Assembly: GCF_026914185.1 (NCBI RefSeq)
Contig: NC_070561.1
Coordinates: 6,076,001-6,140,000, forward strand
Length of the DNA stretch: 64,000 bases
Source: Puccinia triticina
Taxonomy: Eukaryota; Basidiomycota; Pucciniomycetes; Pucciniales; Pucciniaceae
Direction: 5' to 3'
Shown here piece by piece: positions 23,901 to 35,949 of this stretch (positions are counted from its first letter, which is position 1; every line of letters begins with the position of its first letter). A program made the translations under genes and the position numbers. The notes under the pieces were generated by a model. That model had not been told where the DNA came from. It searched no databases and was given only the letters and a program-made list of their open reading frames with translations.

Positions 23901-24758
23901 GGTTTCTGTAAGTTCCAAACCATTCCATTTTCCGCAATGTTGCCTGACGAGCTTCAAGGCTGGCAAAAGCTTGTATGCTTCTTCCTGGATCAAACCAACT
24001 TTGTTGCTCCGGTAAAAAATAATGGGCCTCTTATGGGCGGTTGGATGTGGGCGTGTGGATGGCGGAAGGGCATGAAAAAGGAGGGGTTTGGTTGATATTG
24101 TTCTGTTGGTTGACTTGCTGCAATGATCAAGAAGATTCAATACAACAATCAAGACGAGGCTGCTGCGTATCAAGAGGCCAACGAATGGATTGCGACCCAT
24201 CTTCAAGAACTTGCTCCGCTTGTATTCAAGGAGTATTGTGAAACACTTATCAAAGGCAACCTCCCTTCAATGGCTCATATGGAGTACCCAACCCCTTACA
24301 ACATGTTTGACTTCGCATCCTTTTTCACTTTCACAATGCAAAACTTTTTCAACGGTCCACACGCAGACACCGACGCCAACACGTGGACTCTAGTTTGCTG
24401 GATTCCAATCTTCAACCCTCAAAAATCAAATCTGGATGATCCAATTTAGGCTGACACCGGTTTCGATATGATTGGTGGTCAGTTCACTTTCCGGGACTTT
24501 CAAGTCTATATTGACCTGAATGAGGTGGTTGGTGTCACGATGTGTGTCTTCGGGTCAGGCACAGATAGACATCAGACATTAGATGGTTGTTCTCCCTCTG
24601 AAAAGTATACCAGGATTGGTTTCTCATGCCAGATGTCTGAAAAGATGTCCAATTCTGTGGTTGCTTATATTCAATCTGCTACAAAGGAAGCCGGGCAGAA
24701 GCAACAAATAGCAGATGCTCACAATCACATTGCAAAAGAAAAACTAAAAAAATCTTGA
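20971..24758 (+). pseudogene. Tet/JBP-like 2OG-Fe(II) oxygenase gene, broken
   Basis: Tet/JBP enzymes oxidise 5-methylcytosine; fungal versions are often linked to KDZ transposons. The proposed start is MEEQQYRYAG at 20971, followed by His/Gln/Pro/Ser-rich exons (about 21176-21319, 22363-23032, 23086-23304), then a long exon from 23535. The catalytic region has APHGGPGF, NNGP and the iron-binding His-x-Asp in GPHADTDANTWTLVCW (His codon 24360, Asp 24366). A distal His and Arg lie in RHQTLDG…YTRIGFS, typical of the rust Tet-like family. Breaks are in-frame TGA at 24093 and 24111 (positions where relatives have Arg: FGRYC, VGRL) and TAG at 24447. A CACTA-like element occupies the inferred intron 21320-22362. 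The domain call is strong; the 5' exon model is tentative. Confidence 0.72.
21415..22329. mobile_element. CACTA-like non-autonomous element 1
   Basis: Terminal inverted repeats begin CACCAGGAAAA and continue into a TAGTCA-TTGATG motif for over 40 bp. The 3-bp duplication CAT flanks the element (21412-21414 and 22330-22332). A 3-bp TSD with a CAC terminus points to the CACTA (EnSpm) superfamily. The interior is an array of CAGCTGATGCTCAGC-type units, forward in the left half and reversed in the right half (turning point about 21855), so the whole element can fold back. It encodes no transposase. It sits in the inferred intron of the Tet-like gene. Confidence 0.82.
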
Positions 24759-24990
24759 AAATGAACTAGTTATTGTTGTTTTTATCTCTTTTTTTCCATA
24801 TGCTTCTCTTTCTCAACTCCTTGTGTGCTACGGTTTTTTTTTTATCAGCCTGTTTTGCTTTCTTTTGTTTTTAATATCTGATCAAATATACTATGAGGTT
24901 TTTTTTCCTTTGAAAAAAATCTGGAGTTCCATACTGCTAAATAAATCCTCATCCTTAGCTTAATACACATACTGGGCAGCTATAATTATA

Positions 24991-26408
24991 CGGACTTACT
25001 TCGCGCACTGCGGAAAACTCTTCGCGCACTGTGGGGGTTGTCGTCTTGACGTCCAGCCCCCAGTGCGCGCTTCTGCCACGGCTCTTCGCGCACTGCATTT
25101 TCCGCCAAAAAAACGGCTTGCATTTCTTGAGATATTTTTTGATGAATCAATAGAATGGCTTTTTATGATTCCCCTAAAAAATAATCAAGTCATTTAGGGG
25201 TCTCCTTGAGCCTAGAGAAAATTGACATGAAAAAATCATATTTTAACGCGGCAGGGACCTGTAATACCGCTTCCTGTGCCCCAGTAGCCCCAAAAATTTC
25301 ACAGTATCATGATACATGTGCAAATTCATGACCTGATAATTTTTAGAATTTTTCCCAGAGATATAAGGGGTGCGCGGCAGGCTTAGTAGGAAAATTACTG
25401 CTAACTGTATAGCTTTTTTGTTACACACCCAAACAGTCCCAAAATTTCAGAAATGTTTTCATTGTGGATATTCTCCGCGCCATAAATTTCTTGGCAATAG
25501 TGTGTCATGATAACATCAGATGTAGTGCGGCAGGCTTGGTTGGAAAATGACTGCTAACTTATCTCATGTTTTAATGACACACTATTTCTAAGAGCTTTAT
25601 GGCGCGGAGAATATGAAAAATTGAAACATTCCTGAAAATTTCAGACTGTTTCAGCGTGTAACAAAAAATCTATACATGTAGCTGCCATTTTCCTACTAAG
25701 CCCGCCGCGCACCCCTTATATCTCATGTTATCATGACACACTATTGCCAAGAAATTTATGGCGCGGAGAATATCCACAATGAAAACATTTCTGAAATTTT
25801 GGGACTGTTTGGGTGTGTAACAAAAAAGCTATACAGTTAGCAGTAATTTTCCTACTAAGCCTGCTGCGCACCCCTTATATCTCAATATATAATGACACAC
25901 TATTGCTAGGAATTTCAGGGAATTGATTTGAAGCATATTTATCTGTGCCATCAAAATTTTGCACCTTTGTTGTGTGTAACAAAAAAGTTATACATATACG
26001 CAAAATAATAAACACAATACCTATTTGGGCTAAAGAAAAGCTGGTAAAAATTCTGAAAATTATCAGGTCATGAATTTGCACATGTCCCCTGATACTGTGA
26101 AATTTTTGGGGCTACTGGGGCACAGGAAGCGGTATTACAGGTCCCTGCCGCGTTAAAATATGATTTTTTCATGTCAATTTTCTCTAGGCTCAAGGAGACC
26201 CCTAAATGACTTGATTATTTTTTAGGGGAATCATAAAAAGCCATTCTATTGATTCATCAAAAAATATCTCAAGAAATGCAAGCCGTTTTTTTGGCGGAAA
26301 ATGCAGTGCGCAAAGAGCCGTGGCAGAAGCGCGCACTGGGGGCGGGACGTCGAGACGACAACCGCCACAGTGCGCGAAGAGTTTCTCGCAGTGCGCGAAG
26401 TAAGTCCG
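24991..26408. mobile_element. 1.4-kb foldback element with 8-bp TSD
   Basis: The ends are CGGACTTACTTCGCGCAC and its complement, flanked by an identical 8-bp TAATTATA (24983-24990 and 26409-26416). The outer arms (about 24991-25345 and 26065-26408) are near-identical inverted repeats of some 350 bp. A second inverted pair, about 25350-25510 and 25727-25880, lies within; 25545-25680 is a third related copy. No open reading frame of note. An 8-bp TSD fits hAT, but the long arms are more like a foldback element, so the superfamily is left open. Confidence 0.82.
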
Positions 26409-26565
26409 TAATTATATTCTTATTAATTTAGTCAATCAAAGAACACTGCCCATGGAGAAGCTGTTCACTGGACTAATTCTGAATTTATTATTTGATACTC
26501 CCATCAGCAATATGCTTTAAATTTTTATGATACCCAACATGTGGTTTCTGAATGCACATTATATA

Positions 26566-27147
26566 TCTAACTTAGCTAATTCCCTCCTCGGGGGAGCAAA
26601 GCGACCTCCAAAGGAGGGACTTATGCCCTATGTGGACCCTGCGGCCTGAGAGAATTATGACTTTTGGTGGGGACTTTTTTAGAATCACTCTCCCTCATGA
26701 GCCTCTGCACCATTTTTGAAATTGTTTACATTTCTGGGATGGCCCAAGCTGTCCTTATCTTTCTACTATTTTTTCCCATCCTCAACACCTCTTGTTGAGC
26801 TGTAATCATAGTTGTAACATCATGGATTCCAGATTCTGTACAGTGCAGCATGTGTGATACGGGATGTAGCCAACTAGATGAAGTTGCAAAAAAAACATTT
26901 GAATGTCATTACATATCCCTAAGAATAGGACAATAGGTGGAAAGATTCTCCTTGATGTTCTGCATCTTTTGTTCCCATACAACTCAATCACATAATGTGA
27001 TGTGATGAAGCTACACAGGATTGAAAAAGGCCAAGTTCCTGATTCTCTCAGGCTGCGGGGTCCACTTAGTGTATAAGTCCCTCCTTCGGAGGGTCCCTGC
27101 GGGACGGCGTCCCCCCTCCACAAAGAGAGGGACTTAGTTAAGTTAGA
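26566..27147. mobile_element. 0.58-kb TIR element
   Basis: The ends TCTAACTTAGCTAA and TTAGTTAAGTTAGA are inverted repeats. The similarity goes about 100 bp inward and includes GGAGGGACTTA and CCTGAGAGAAT in both arms. The 7-bp sequence TTATATA flanks both sides (26559-26565 and 27148-27154). There is no coding capacity. It is a MITE-like element of unknown superfamily. Confidence 0.75.
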
Positions 27148-27782
27148 TTATATATGTCTTATCCTGAACCATCCTGCAAAGTGAAATGTAATTATACACT
27201 CCAAACATTTATCATCAGAATTTTGATTGTGCATCTTAATTATGAAATAGCCAAATGGGTGTGTTCTGATGTGTTCTTGCTTACAATGAAGACACACTTG
27301 AGAAATAATCCAAATATCCATCATAGCATGCTATGAAAGATTAAGCTCCAACTGTTGTGACTGTTTGATCAGTGAAGTTACTCATGTTACTGCTGATCAG
27401 TTTTGCTTCAGCATATGTGTCCATCTGTTAGTGAATGATGTGAATCATTTCGAGGGACCTCAAGATACTCAGCACCAGAACACGCATTGATGCTGCCTGT
27501 ATATGGTAACCTACTTTGTCCAATTTCTGATTGGTGATTGGGGAATTTAATTCTGAGTTGCAGTGCAGATTACAAGACTATGTTATTTCTGTATCCTAGC
27601 CATTGAAAAAGTGGTATCAGTTCTTGACATAATACAAGTGAAAATCTGGCAAGTACAATTTGTGATGCACTACCAGAACTTTTCACAAGAAAATCACATG
27701 TTTTTCGATTGATTTATATTCTGTAGTGTTGCACCAGAACCTCATTGATGATGATTAGGTGGTTGGCCACATGCATGGTTCA

Positions 27783-30700
27783 TCCAAGTTTATTAAAGAC
27801 ACAGCTTTTCCACAACTGAAAAAAAAAGTTCAAGGGTTCCCCCTGTAAATACATAAAAACAGCAAAAAAAAACATCAAGGGCTTCCCCTTATTATAAAAC
27901 ACACAAAAAAAACTACAAGTTTTAATCTACATACAACAAACTGGAAAAAAATGAAATCTCAAATGCCCCCAAACAACACCAAAGGTGTTGTGAACAGCAA
28001 TGGCTGTTGCGTCTGGGCCAACCTCCAGCCCGTGTCAAGCGCACAGGTCAAAAAGGAAGGGTGTTGAAGGCCCCCATCCCGCAGCAAAGGCTGCAGAACC
28101 CGGGGGGGCCCACTCTTTAGCCCCTCAAACTGTGCAAGTGCAACAGCGGAGGGGGTTGAGGACAAACCACACGCTGGAAGTACAGCGGCAGAGGACGCCC
28201 TGGGGGTAAAGCAAACAAAAAAGCCTACCTTTTATGTGTACAAGGTCGGACATCCACCAGCAGCCATGCCTTGCCTCGAGTCCCCAATGCCTTGTTGACT
28301 ACGACCACCGCCACCGCCACGATCCCCCGTAGGTATGTCTGATCTGCTTGGCTGCGTATTGACAGGTATTGACCAACTTGGTGTTTACAGGTTTGGGCAA
28401 GGAAAACTGCTCCTCGCGACTTTCCTGGCAAAGTTGCCCTGCTTAGTTGTGTTGCGCAGGGTCTGGTTTATCCCTGTCAACGGGCCTGGTGACCCCGTAG
28501 ATTTTGTGGCGGTGGCGAGGTACATATTTCGGCAGGTTCTACCTCCATTGCTTCCACATCCGTCATACATTCGCTTTGTAACTCATTGTCGCGGAGTCTC
28601 AGCCAAGCATATGTACTGTTTCCCAGAATCCCTTTTGGCCGAGGCGGACCACGTCTCTTGATGTGGGGACGGCTATTCGAGCACATCTATGTATCTCACC
28701 TCCTCTTGTCGAGCTTCCCGACAGGGGACGGTCCTTTGTTTCAGTGTTGGATTGGGAGATCTACCCCATGCAATTTTTCACCCCTCTCGCCCTGAGGGCC
28801 CTCCCTAATTTCCCCCCCCCCTGCCTGAGATTTCATCCTGCCACGCCTCCAAGGTTCCTATTTTCTCTAGAGTTTTACAGCAAACTCACGCCCCTAAGGT
28901 GTCCACTCTACATTTGCCTAATTTTTTGTGTACAAGCTGATCCACTTGGATCAGTATCAGATTATATGCAGCCTGGTGTCTTTGTCCCCGTTACACCTCC
29001 GCCGCTTGTCATCCAATTTGATTTTATGACAAATAGCAGATAATTATAAGTTGGTGCTCTTCCTCTGAGGGTGTCTATCCCCAGCAAGGGACATCAAGAC
29101 AATCCAGAACATGATTATCTTGATGCCGCACCACACGCTGCCGGAAACTGGTGCTGTTACAACCAGGACTGAGCGGGTACCGCTCACCAAAAAGTTTGAA
29201 GGAAGCTCTGCGCAGGTTGAGTTACAGGAACTCAGCCCTCTCTTCTCAGCGTTGGAATTCCTTACAGCCGGCGCCAATGATTCCGATCCACTCACATGCG
29301 AGCTTGCGGGTCTTGCTTGGCGCCTCCTCCAAGCAGCCGATTATGCCCGCAGACCCAGCGCCAATCAAACCGGCAGCCGCCCCGCCTCCCTCCCCCAAAA
29401 ATAGACCGCCGCCGATGTTGCCCTGCTTTCCCCCATGATATAACCTCAGTGTCACATTTTCCCTCCAAAAGTTGGTGAAATATGAACACAAGTTGTTCTC
29501 CACCTGAGCACTTCCCCCCCTTCCCCTGAATTCACTTTCCAAACACCCGGATTTGGCTTGTTGTAATCTTCTTCCTCTCTGTGTACTTAACACCCATCAA
29601 TGTAAGTATGTATTTATGTAATTGTAGTGTTTATATTTTTTCTTGTTCAGTTCTTTTCCTCACTCCCCATATTTTATGTTCTGGCTTGATGAATTTTTGA
29701 TGGCACAATGTGATTATCAGTGTGTTGATTGTACCCTGAGTGTGTGGCAAGGGAACTGTGAATATGTAGATGGATGGATCCCTTCTATATAATTCCTGAT
29801 GATTGATGTTCAAACTTAACCAAGCAACCTTGCCTGAGGCTTTGCTGGATGCACTTATCAGGATTCCTTTTGTCAAAACAGCAAAATCTCACGTGAGCAG
29901 CAAAATGCAGGTATGAGATCTGTGGATTCATTCAGCTGTGATTGATTTACAAAAGAATATGTTGCATAGGCCAAAGATTTATACACTGGCGAAAACATTC
30001 ACCATGTCTCCCTTGATTCAAGATTGATTCACAAGCAGGTTTTACTCAACTTAATTAAGGCCCTCTGGTAATTGGATGGGTGAGAGTCAGATCGCCCTGT
30101 AGGGACCCTCTTCTGGTCAGCATTACACTACCAGTTTTTTATCAAGTTGCCTGGAGTAGGGAAATCTCTTCAGTTTGAAAAATATAACTCTTTCCTTGTG
30201 CCATGAATTGCAGTGATGGATTCTGCTGCACAAACCCCCTGAAAGACCAACATTGAGTAACTGTGTGGTGCTCCTAATTGCCACCATTTATTATCAGAAA
30301 CTCAAAGACTACAAGGTTTCTCTCAACAAAAACACTTCCTGGTTGTATTCCCATCCAAGTGTTGAATTGGGTTGTACATGGTAGCCCCTAATAGTGTGTG
30401 TGATCAAGCTCATAGAATTTCAAGAGTTTCTTTTTACCATCCTGGTTGGACTATCATCTATTTCTCCTCCTTCCTGCTCTCACTATGCAATGTTCACTCC
30501 AATATTGTGAAACTTTCCCTTCTTTGTTGCACTGGCTTCAAACCTCAGAGATGAGCTTTGCTTGCCTTCCTTGAAATGAAAGGATGGTTTTTGCATGCCA
30601 TATTCCTTACTGCTTGGGGTAGCATCTATACTACAGGAGGTCCATTCTGCTGTTCAATCAAATACCTGATCTGTTCTAATTAGCAGCTACATACTGGCTT

Positions 30701-30799
30701 CAGCAGAAGCTGAATGCCTCACACTAGCTGAATAGGAGTGGGAAGGGGGTGCAGGGCTGAAACTTGGGTGTGCAGCGGCGAAGCCGCCTTGGCCTCTAG
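27783..30799 (+). mobile_element. Non-autonomous Helitron 1
   Basis: It begins A|TCCAAGTTTATTAAA and ends with hairpin GCGGC-GAA-GCCGC (30775-30787) plus CTAG|T at 30799. The same 5' end occurs at 39080 and 42436 (complement) and 44402. No Rep or helicase is inside. The first 420 bp are shared with 38738-39080 and 42032-42436 in inverted orientation. The interior 28210-29600 is GC-rich and coding-like on the + strand but not recognised. From 29600 to 30770 nothing is identifiable. Confidence 0.75.
28335..28661 (+). pseudogene. Unrecognised captured gene fragment
   Basis: An open frame of about 108 codons in Helitron 1, in sense with the element. It includes a compact hydrophobic stretch (KLLLATFLAKLPCLVV) and VNGPGDPVDFVAVARY. 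Composition differs from the AT-rich flanks. By analogy with the other Helitrons here it may be an exon fragment of a host gene, but I do not recognise it and overlapping frames on the other strand are also open. Confidence 0.25.
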
Positions 30800-31276
30800 T
30801 TATTCTTATGTCAAGAACTCTTTGTATTTAAAGGGGAAAAACTAGCAAGAATATGGTTGAGTTTAGGCACTGTCATAACACCATTGATTTATTTCTAAAT
30901 AGATTCTGGTTTGAATGGATTGCAGCACAAATTGAGTGGTGTGGAAAAAATGATAAAAACATCATTAAATGAAATGCATAATTATATTGAAAACAGCCCT
31001 GGTTTTTGACAAAGAGTTGCCATTGCTTTGCAATGCAGTTGAACACAGGTTCTGGAAAAGATACAATAACTCACATAGGCCAGTTGGGGTGGATATCAGG
31101 TTGATATGAAACCATGTCCAACATGAATTCAGAAGTATTCAGCATCAATTCAGTCACACTTGAGCATAAATTCAATACAAAATTATGCATAACTTGGAGC
31201 CAAGTACTTAAAGGATTCTTAAAGGGTTCCTGAAGAGAGGGGTGAAGGCACTTGCACGCAAGTGCTGAGCAAACAA
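30800..31276. other. Unassigned sequence left of the Gypsy LTR
   Basis: AT-rich, no gene. It may include the rest of the Gypsy 3' LTR, whose left limit could not be placed because the solo LTR at 52169 is not alignable here. Confidence 0.35.
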
Positions 31277-31938
31277 TTTTTTAGACTTCTCATTGGATAG
31301 TCAAGGTTCTTTAAAGGGGAACCTATGTGGTTTGTTACTGACAAAAACCACAGAAAAAGAAGGATATGAAGAGGTTTGATCCTTGAGAGTAGATGTCTAG
31401 AGGTATATGTACCTGTGATCAAAGAGGAGAGAAGCAAAACAAGAGAGGAGAGGAAGCAGTCAAAGAGACAAAGAGGAACTCCTCTGAGATAAGCAAGGGT
31501 CAATTAAAAGGGTACTAAATGTCAATATTCCTGTGGGTAATACTGGGAGTGTAGTGGCCTTGTTCTGGTGATCCTGGGTTGTCTGGAGGTATGGTTCTGG
31601 TCTGCTGAAGTCTGTGGATCCTGCTCAGGCAAGGGGAATCCTGACTACGAAAATTTTCACATTTTGCTTATGTAATTACATATGTACATGTGGTTTGGTG
31701 CGCCTGGTAGCGCTGACACGTCACAACTGCGCATGCGCGCCACAACTCAAGAACTCAGGGAAGGAGTGGAGTTACAAAGAATTGGTAAGTTGTAACTAGG
31801 GTTAAAATTGCATGAGGAAACAGAATATGAAGTCAAAATAAGGATATCTCTTAAGATGAAAAATATATGAAGTAATTCATATGTAAAAAGTAGAAAAGGG
31901 CAGACTTTAGGTCAGCTGTGATGACTCTAAGGCTGACA
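31277..31938 (-). mobile_element. 3' LTR of Gypsy element (partial)
   Basis: In the minus orientation it starts TGTCAGCC at 31938, preceded by the purine-rich tract TGGTGGTAGGGAA that primes plus-strand synthesis. About 660 bp align with the solo LTR at 52447-53130, with shared blocks GGATAGTCAAGGTTC, CTGAAGTCTGTG and GGCAGACTTTAGGTCAGCTG. The other end is not clear. Confidence 0.75.
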
Positions 31939-31975
31939 TTCCCTACCACCAAAAAGGTTGAATTTCTGTAGGAAA

Positions 31976-34900
31976 TTAAACCATAGGGGTGGACCTCTTC
32001 TCACTTCTGAACTTCCTGAGAAGGATAGCAGAGTCTGGAATGTCCTTCTCAAGGAGCCATTCATCATGATCAGCACTCATACCTTTGTATCTAGCTAAGT
32101 ACATAATGAAATCTCTGTTATCTACTCTTAATCTTTTCTCTCTGAGAATCTCCTGTATGACTTTACTCTGGGGGGTCTTTTCCATGGGGGAAATGACAAC
32201 TTTAACCTTCTGTCTTAGGGGAAACTTATCTGGATTGGGGTCTCTGTATGGTTTCACTAAGCTGACAGGGAATGTAGGATGTTTCCTGCTGAACTCTTCA
32301 GTCAGTATTACCTCTACAGCATTCTTTCCATGTAAGGCTTTCACAAGGAATGGTCCAGCAAAGGAATCTCTCATCTTCTTAGGGCCAGACAAGTTGTTGA
32401 AGTTTGCTGAGGATATCAGGACTTTATCATCAACTTTGAAGGATGGTTCTTTGTGAGTCTTGTCCCATCTTTCTTTGTTGTAAGAGGTAGCTTCTGTTAT
32501 GCATTGTTCAGCATGTTTTCTTGCTTTCTCAAAGATTTTCCCATAGGCAAGAGCAGTAGGATGAATGTCTACAGAGTCTTGTTTCAAGAAATTTCTGGGA
32601 AGGTTTGGGATCCAGCCTTTCTCCAGGATGGCAGGAGGTTTTCCAGTGGTTGAATGTATGCTGGTGCAATATGCTAACTCAAGGATTGGTAGAAGTGAAA
32701 CCCAGTCATGAGTATATCCATCATTGTCTTTGAATTCCAGTCCATATGCACAAAACCTCCTGATAATATCTTCAAGTGTTTGGATCATCCTTTCAGCTAA
32801 TCCATCCGTCTGGGGGTGCACCAGGAAAAAAAAATAGTCACTTGATGACAAGTGACATCATGCCAGCTCCAGCAGGCTACCCACCATCTACCCACCATCT
32901 ACCCACCATCTACCCACCATCTAGCCAGTTCAAGAATTTCCACAGGAGATCCTCAGTTTTTGCTGGGCACCACTGATCCCCATTTCTGGTCAGCTGATAC
33001 TCAGCTTTAGCTCCCAGCTTATGCTCAGCTTTGGTGCCCAGCTCATGCTCAGCTTTGTTGCCCAGATCGGAACCAGTCCTGGCCCAGCTTATTTTCAGCT
33101 TTATTCCAGTCATGGCTCTGCTTAGACTCAGATCAGGACTATCATTGGCCCAGCCAATGCTCAGCTTTGGACCAGTATTGGCTCAGCTGATTTTCAGCTT
33201 TGGATAAATCTCGGCCCAGCCAATGCTCAGATTCTGAGTCTGACCACTCCTGTAACAGCTTATGCTCATCTGTGGACCAGCCTTGGCTCAGCTGATGCTC
33301 AGCTGTGGACCAACCTTGGCTAAGACAATGCTCAGCTGTGGACCAGCCTTGGCTCAGCTGATGCTCAGCTGTGGACCAGCCTTGGCTCAGCTGATGCTCA
33401 GCTGTGGACCAGCCTTGGCTCAGCTGATGCTCAGCTGTGGAACAGCCTTGGCTCAGGTGATATTAATCTTTTGAATAGTCTCAAAAAATATGATACTCAG
33501 CTTTGGAACAGCCTTGGCTCAGCCAATGCTCAGCTTTGTACCAGCATTGGCTCAGCCAATGCTCAGCTTTTGAAAATTTTTGGCCCAGCTGGTGTTAATT
33601 TTTGGAACAGTATTGTCCCAGCTGATCCTAAGCTCTGCACAAGCCTTTTCCAAGATGATGCTCAGCTTTGGACCATTGTTGGCTAAGCTGATGCTCAGAT
33701 TTGGAATATTCTTGGTCCAGCTGACACTTGGATTTGTTTCAGGCTTGGAATATCCAATTCTCAGCTGTGGCCCAGGCTCAGACAATGCTCAGCTTTGGCC
33801 CAGGCTCAGTCAATGCCTACTGCTCAGCTTATGATGAGCATCAGCTGTTCCTGGGAAAAAATAAGGATCAGCTGACTGTGCCACATTGAGTGCTCTGGTG
33901 CAGTCCTGCAAGCTCTACAAGTGCTGGTGGAGCAGACTTGGAGCAGCGCTGGAGTAGCTCTGGAGCAGAAACCAAAGCTGCATCATGTCACTTGCCATCA
34001 AGTGACTATTTTTTTTTCCTGGTGGTGGTAAGCAGTAGAAAAGGAGAGTTTTGTTCCTAGCATACTATGCAAACCAGTCCAGAATTCAGATGTGAATTTG
34101 GGATCTCTGTCAGAGATGATGATTCTGGGAATGCCAGTTCTAGGCATTACTCTGTTCCAAAACAGTATGGCAGTGTCCATGGCAGAATCATCTTTGAAGC
34201 AGGGTACAAATATGGGGGTCTTGGAGTATCTTTCTACTATCACCAAGCAAGCATTGAAACTGGCAGCTCCTCCAGGAGACAAGGAAGTTACCCAATCCAT
34301 GTTAATCACATCCCATGGCTTTGAAGGTTCCTCAATTTTAATGAGCAGTCCAAATCTCTTGCCTGTGGCTTTATTTGCTTTCTGGCATCTGTCACAGGAA
34401 GAGCAATATTCACCAGTGTCTTGTCTCCAATTAGCCCACCAGGCAGTATCAGCTACTTTCTCCAAAGTCCTGTCTTCAGAAAGATGACCAGAGTAGACAC
34501 TGTCATGGCATTCATGTAAGATGGTGTTGATGCTTTCTTTGTCAGCTAGGACTAGGACAGAATTATGTTTTTCTCTGAAGTAGATGAGGCCATCAAATAG
34601 AGAGAATCTTCCTTCATCATATAGATTTCTCCAAGGATCTTGCAGAGAGTTTTTCAGCTGGGCATCTTTAGCATCTTTCAACAAAAGCTCAGACAAGATA
34701 ACAGTGTTTTTATCTTGTTGGCAACCTTCTCTTACAGAGTCAAAGAACTCATTCTTGAAAGTAGAGACATGGATGCCCATGATGGGGAACCTATCATCAT
34801 CTTTGTCTTCTGGGTCATAAGCAGAGTTACTAGGATCATTTGGCAAAGCCCATCTGCTAAGTCCATCTGCATTTTTGTGAATGTTCCCATCTCTGTGGAT

Positions 34901-35175
34901 TATGGTCATATTGCCTCTGTATTCCTGGATAGCAATCTGCCACCTGAGCATGTGTCTATTGGGTGTCTTCATGTTTAGCAAGGATCTCAAAGCTGTGCAG
35001 TCAGTTACAACATGAAAAACACTGCCATCCAAGTAGTAATGGAGTTTTTCTAAGGCCCATACTAGACACAAGCATTCAAATTGACTAGCACCATATCTGG
35101 TTTCACTGTACTTCAATTGTCTGGATATGAAAACAATGGGTCCTTCTTTCCTTACTCCATCAATAGAAGAGTATT
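31976..35175 (-). pseudogene. Ty3/Gypsy chromovirus pol, truncated and split
   Basis: The minus-strand reading order is RNase H, integrase, chromodomain. 35175-34025 encodes RNase H with ADGLSR at its end, the integrase zinc finger ([11 protein letters not shown]…CSSCDRC), and the first two catalytic Asp of integrase ([14 protein letters not shown]). A CACTA-like element splits it at the conserved AYHPQTDG motif. 32815-31976 continues with QTDGLAERMIQT (third catalytic residue, Glu), a GPF-type region, and a C-terminal chromodomain (FIMYLARYKGM…DEWLLEKDI) that targets chromatin. Reverse transcriptase, protease, gag and 5' LTR are absent; the truncation is near 35175. No stop codons were found in the remaining frame apart from the insertion. 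Confidence 0.9.
32819..34024. mobile_element. CACTA-like non-autonomous element 2
   Basis: Same family as 21415-22329: CACCAGGAAAA ends and over 40 bp of inverted repeat. The flanking 3-bp duplication is GTG (32816-32818 and 34025-34027). Removing the element and one GTG restores the integrase codons for the conserved AYHPQTDG, which proves both boundaries and TSD length. The interior has many CAGCTGATGCTCAGCTGTGG units, nearly all in one orientation, unlike element 1. Long open frames here are translations of the repeat, not genes. Confidence 0.88.
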
Positions 35176-35546
35176 AAGGAGACATGGAACACAGACAAAG
35201 GTATCAAGAGGAATAAAATAAAATGATCAATATAAATCGTTCAATATACACTATATTGATCAATATGCAACATCGCAAATTTATCCATCTTGGTAGTGAC
35301 TCGGCCCCATTTTTTCCCGGCCATTGGACTGTCCTGAATCCCTTTGGCTTACCCTTCACAGCTATCATCCCGGAACCTAGCTACCAACCCAAATTTAGTC
35401 AACCAAGAGGATGATCTCCACCATATTCCCCAACAGAATTGGAACCTCCAATATCATCAATTTTGGCGAGCGACTATTCTATGTCACAACCGGCGACTAA
35501 CAAGGTATCCCCAAGGAACAAGTTCCTACAACAACCGAGTGTCACT
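35176..35546. other. Junction segment with 41-bp motif
   Basis: Lies between the Gypsy truncation and the giant inverted repeat. A motif GATCAATATGC…TCCATCTTGGTAGTG at 35261-35302 is an imperfect inverted copy of 35547-35590, and a further copy ends at 59345. No gene is recognised; 35290-35540 resembles a retroelement leader only in composition. Confidence 0.4.
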
Positions 35547-35949
35547 ACAAACATGGATGAATTTGGGAAGGCATATATTGATCTTTTTCTTTTTTTTTTT
35601 GAAATTTCTCTTTAATTTCTTTCTTTCCTGCAACATCGTCACCCTTCTATCATCTCTCTTTCTCTTGATTTCCCCCTGTCTTAGTTTTTGACCATAGTAA
35701 AAGCTTCATTTTGTTGCCAGATCAAGTAGGTCATTTTTACATACTTATATGAATTATTCCTGAGAAAAAATAGTCTGTTAAGTCAGGCAGGGAGGGGGAG
35801 GGGGGAGGAGGAATGGGGAGGCATGAAGTATTGTCACTTGAACCTTGCAGAAGTGTTGAAATCTACTTTCCAAAAAAAAAAAAAAAAAAAAAAAACAATC
35901 AGTCTCAATTACATCAATTTTGTTCAAATTTAATGGCTTGTATATATGA

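Noticed and set aside
23736..24206. Minus-strand open frame of 156 codons
   Set aside because: Shadow of the Tet-like oxygenase exon on the + strand, which has recognisable motifs.
33262..33834. Open frames with repeated LMLSCGPALAQ-like peptides
   Set aside because: They are translations of the CAGCTGATGCTCAGC tandem units inside CACTA-like element 2, open in several frames; no gene structure.
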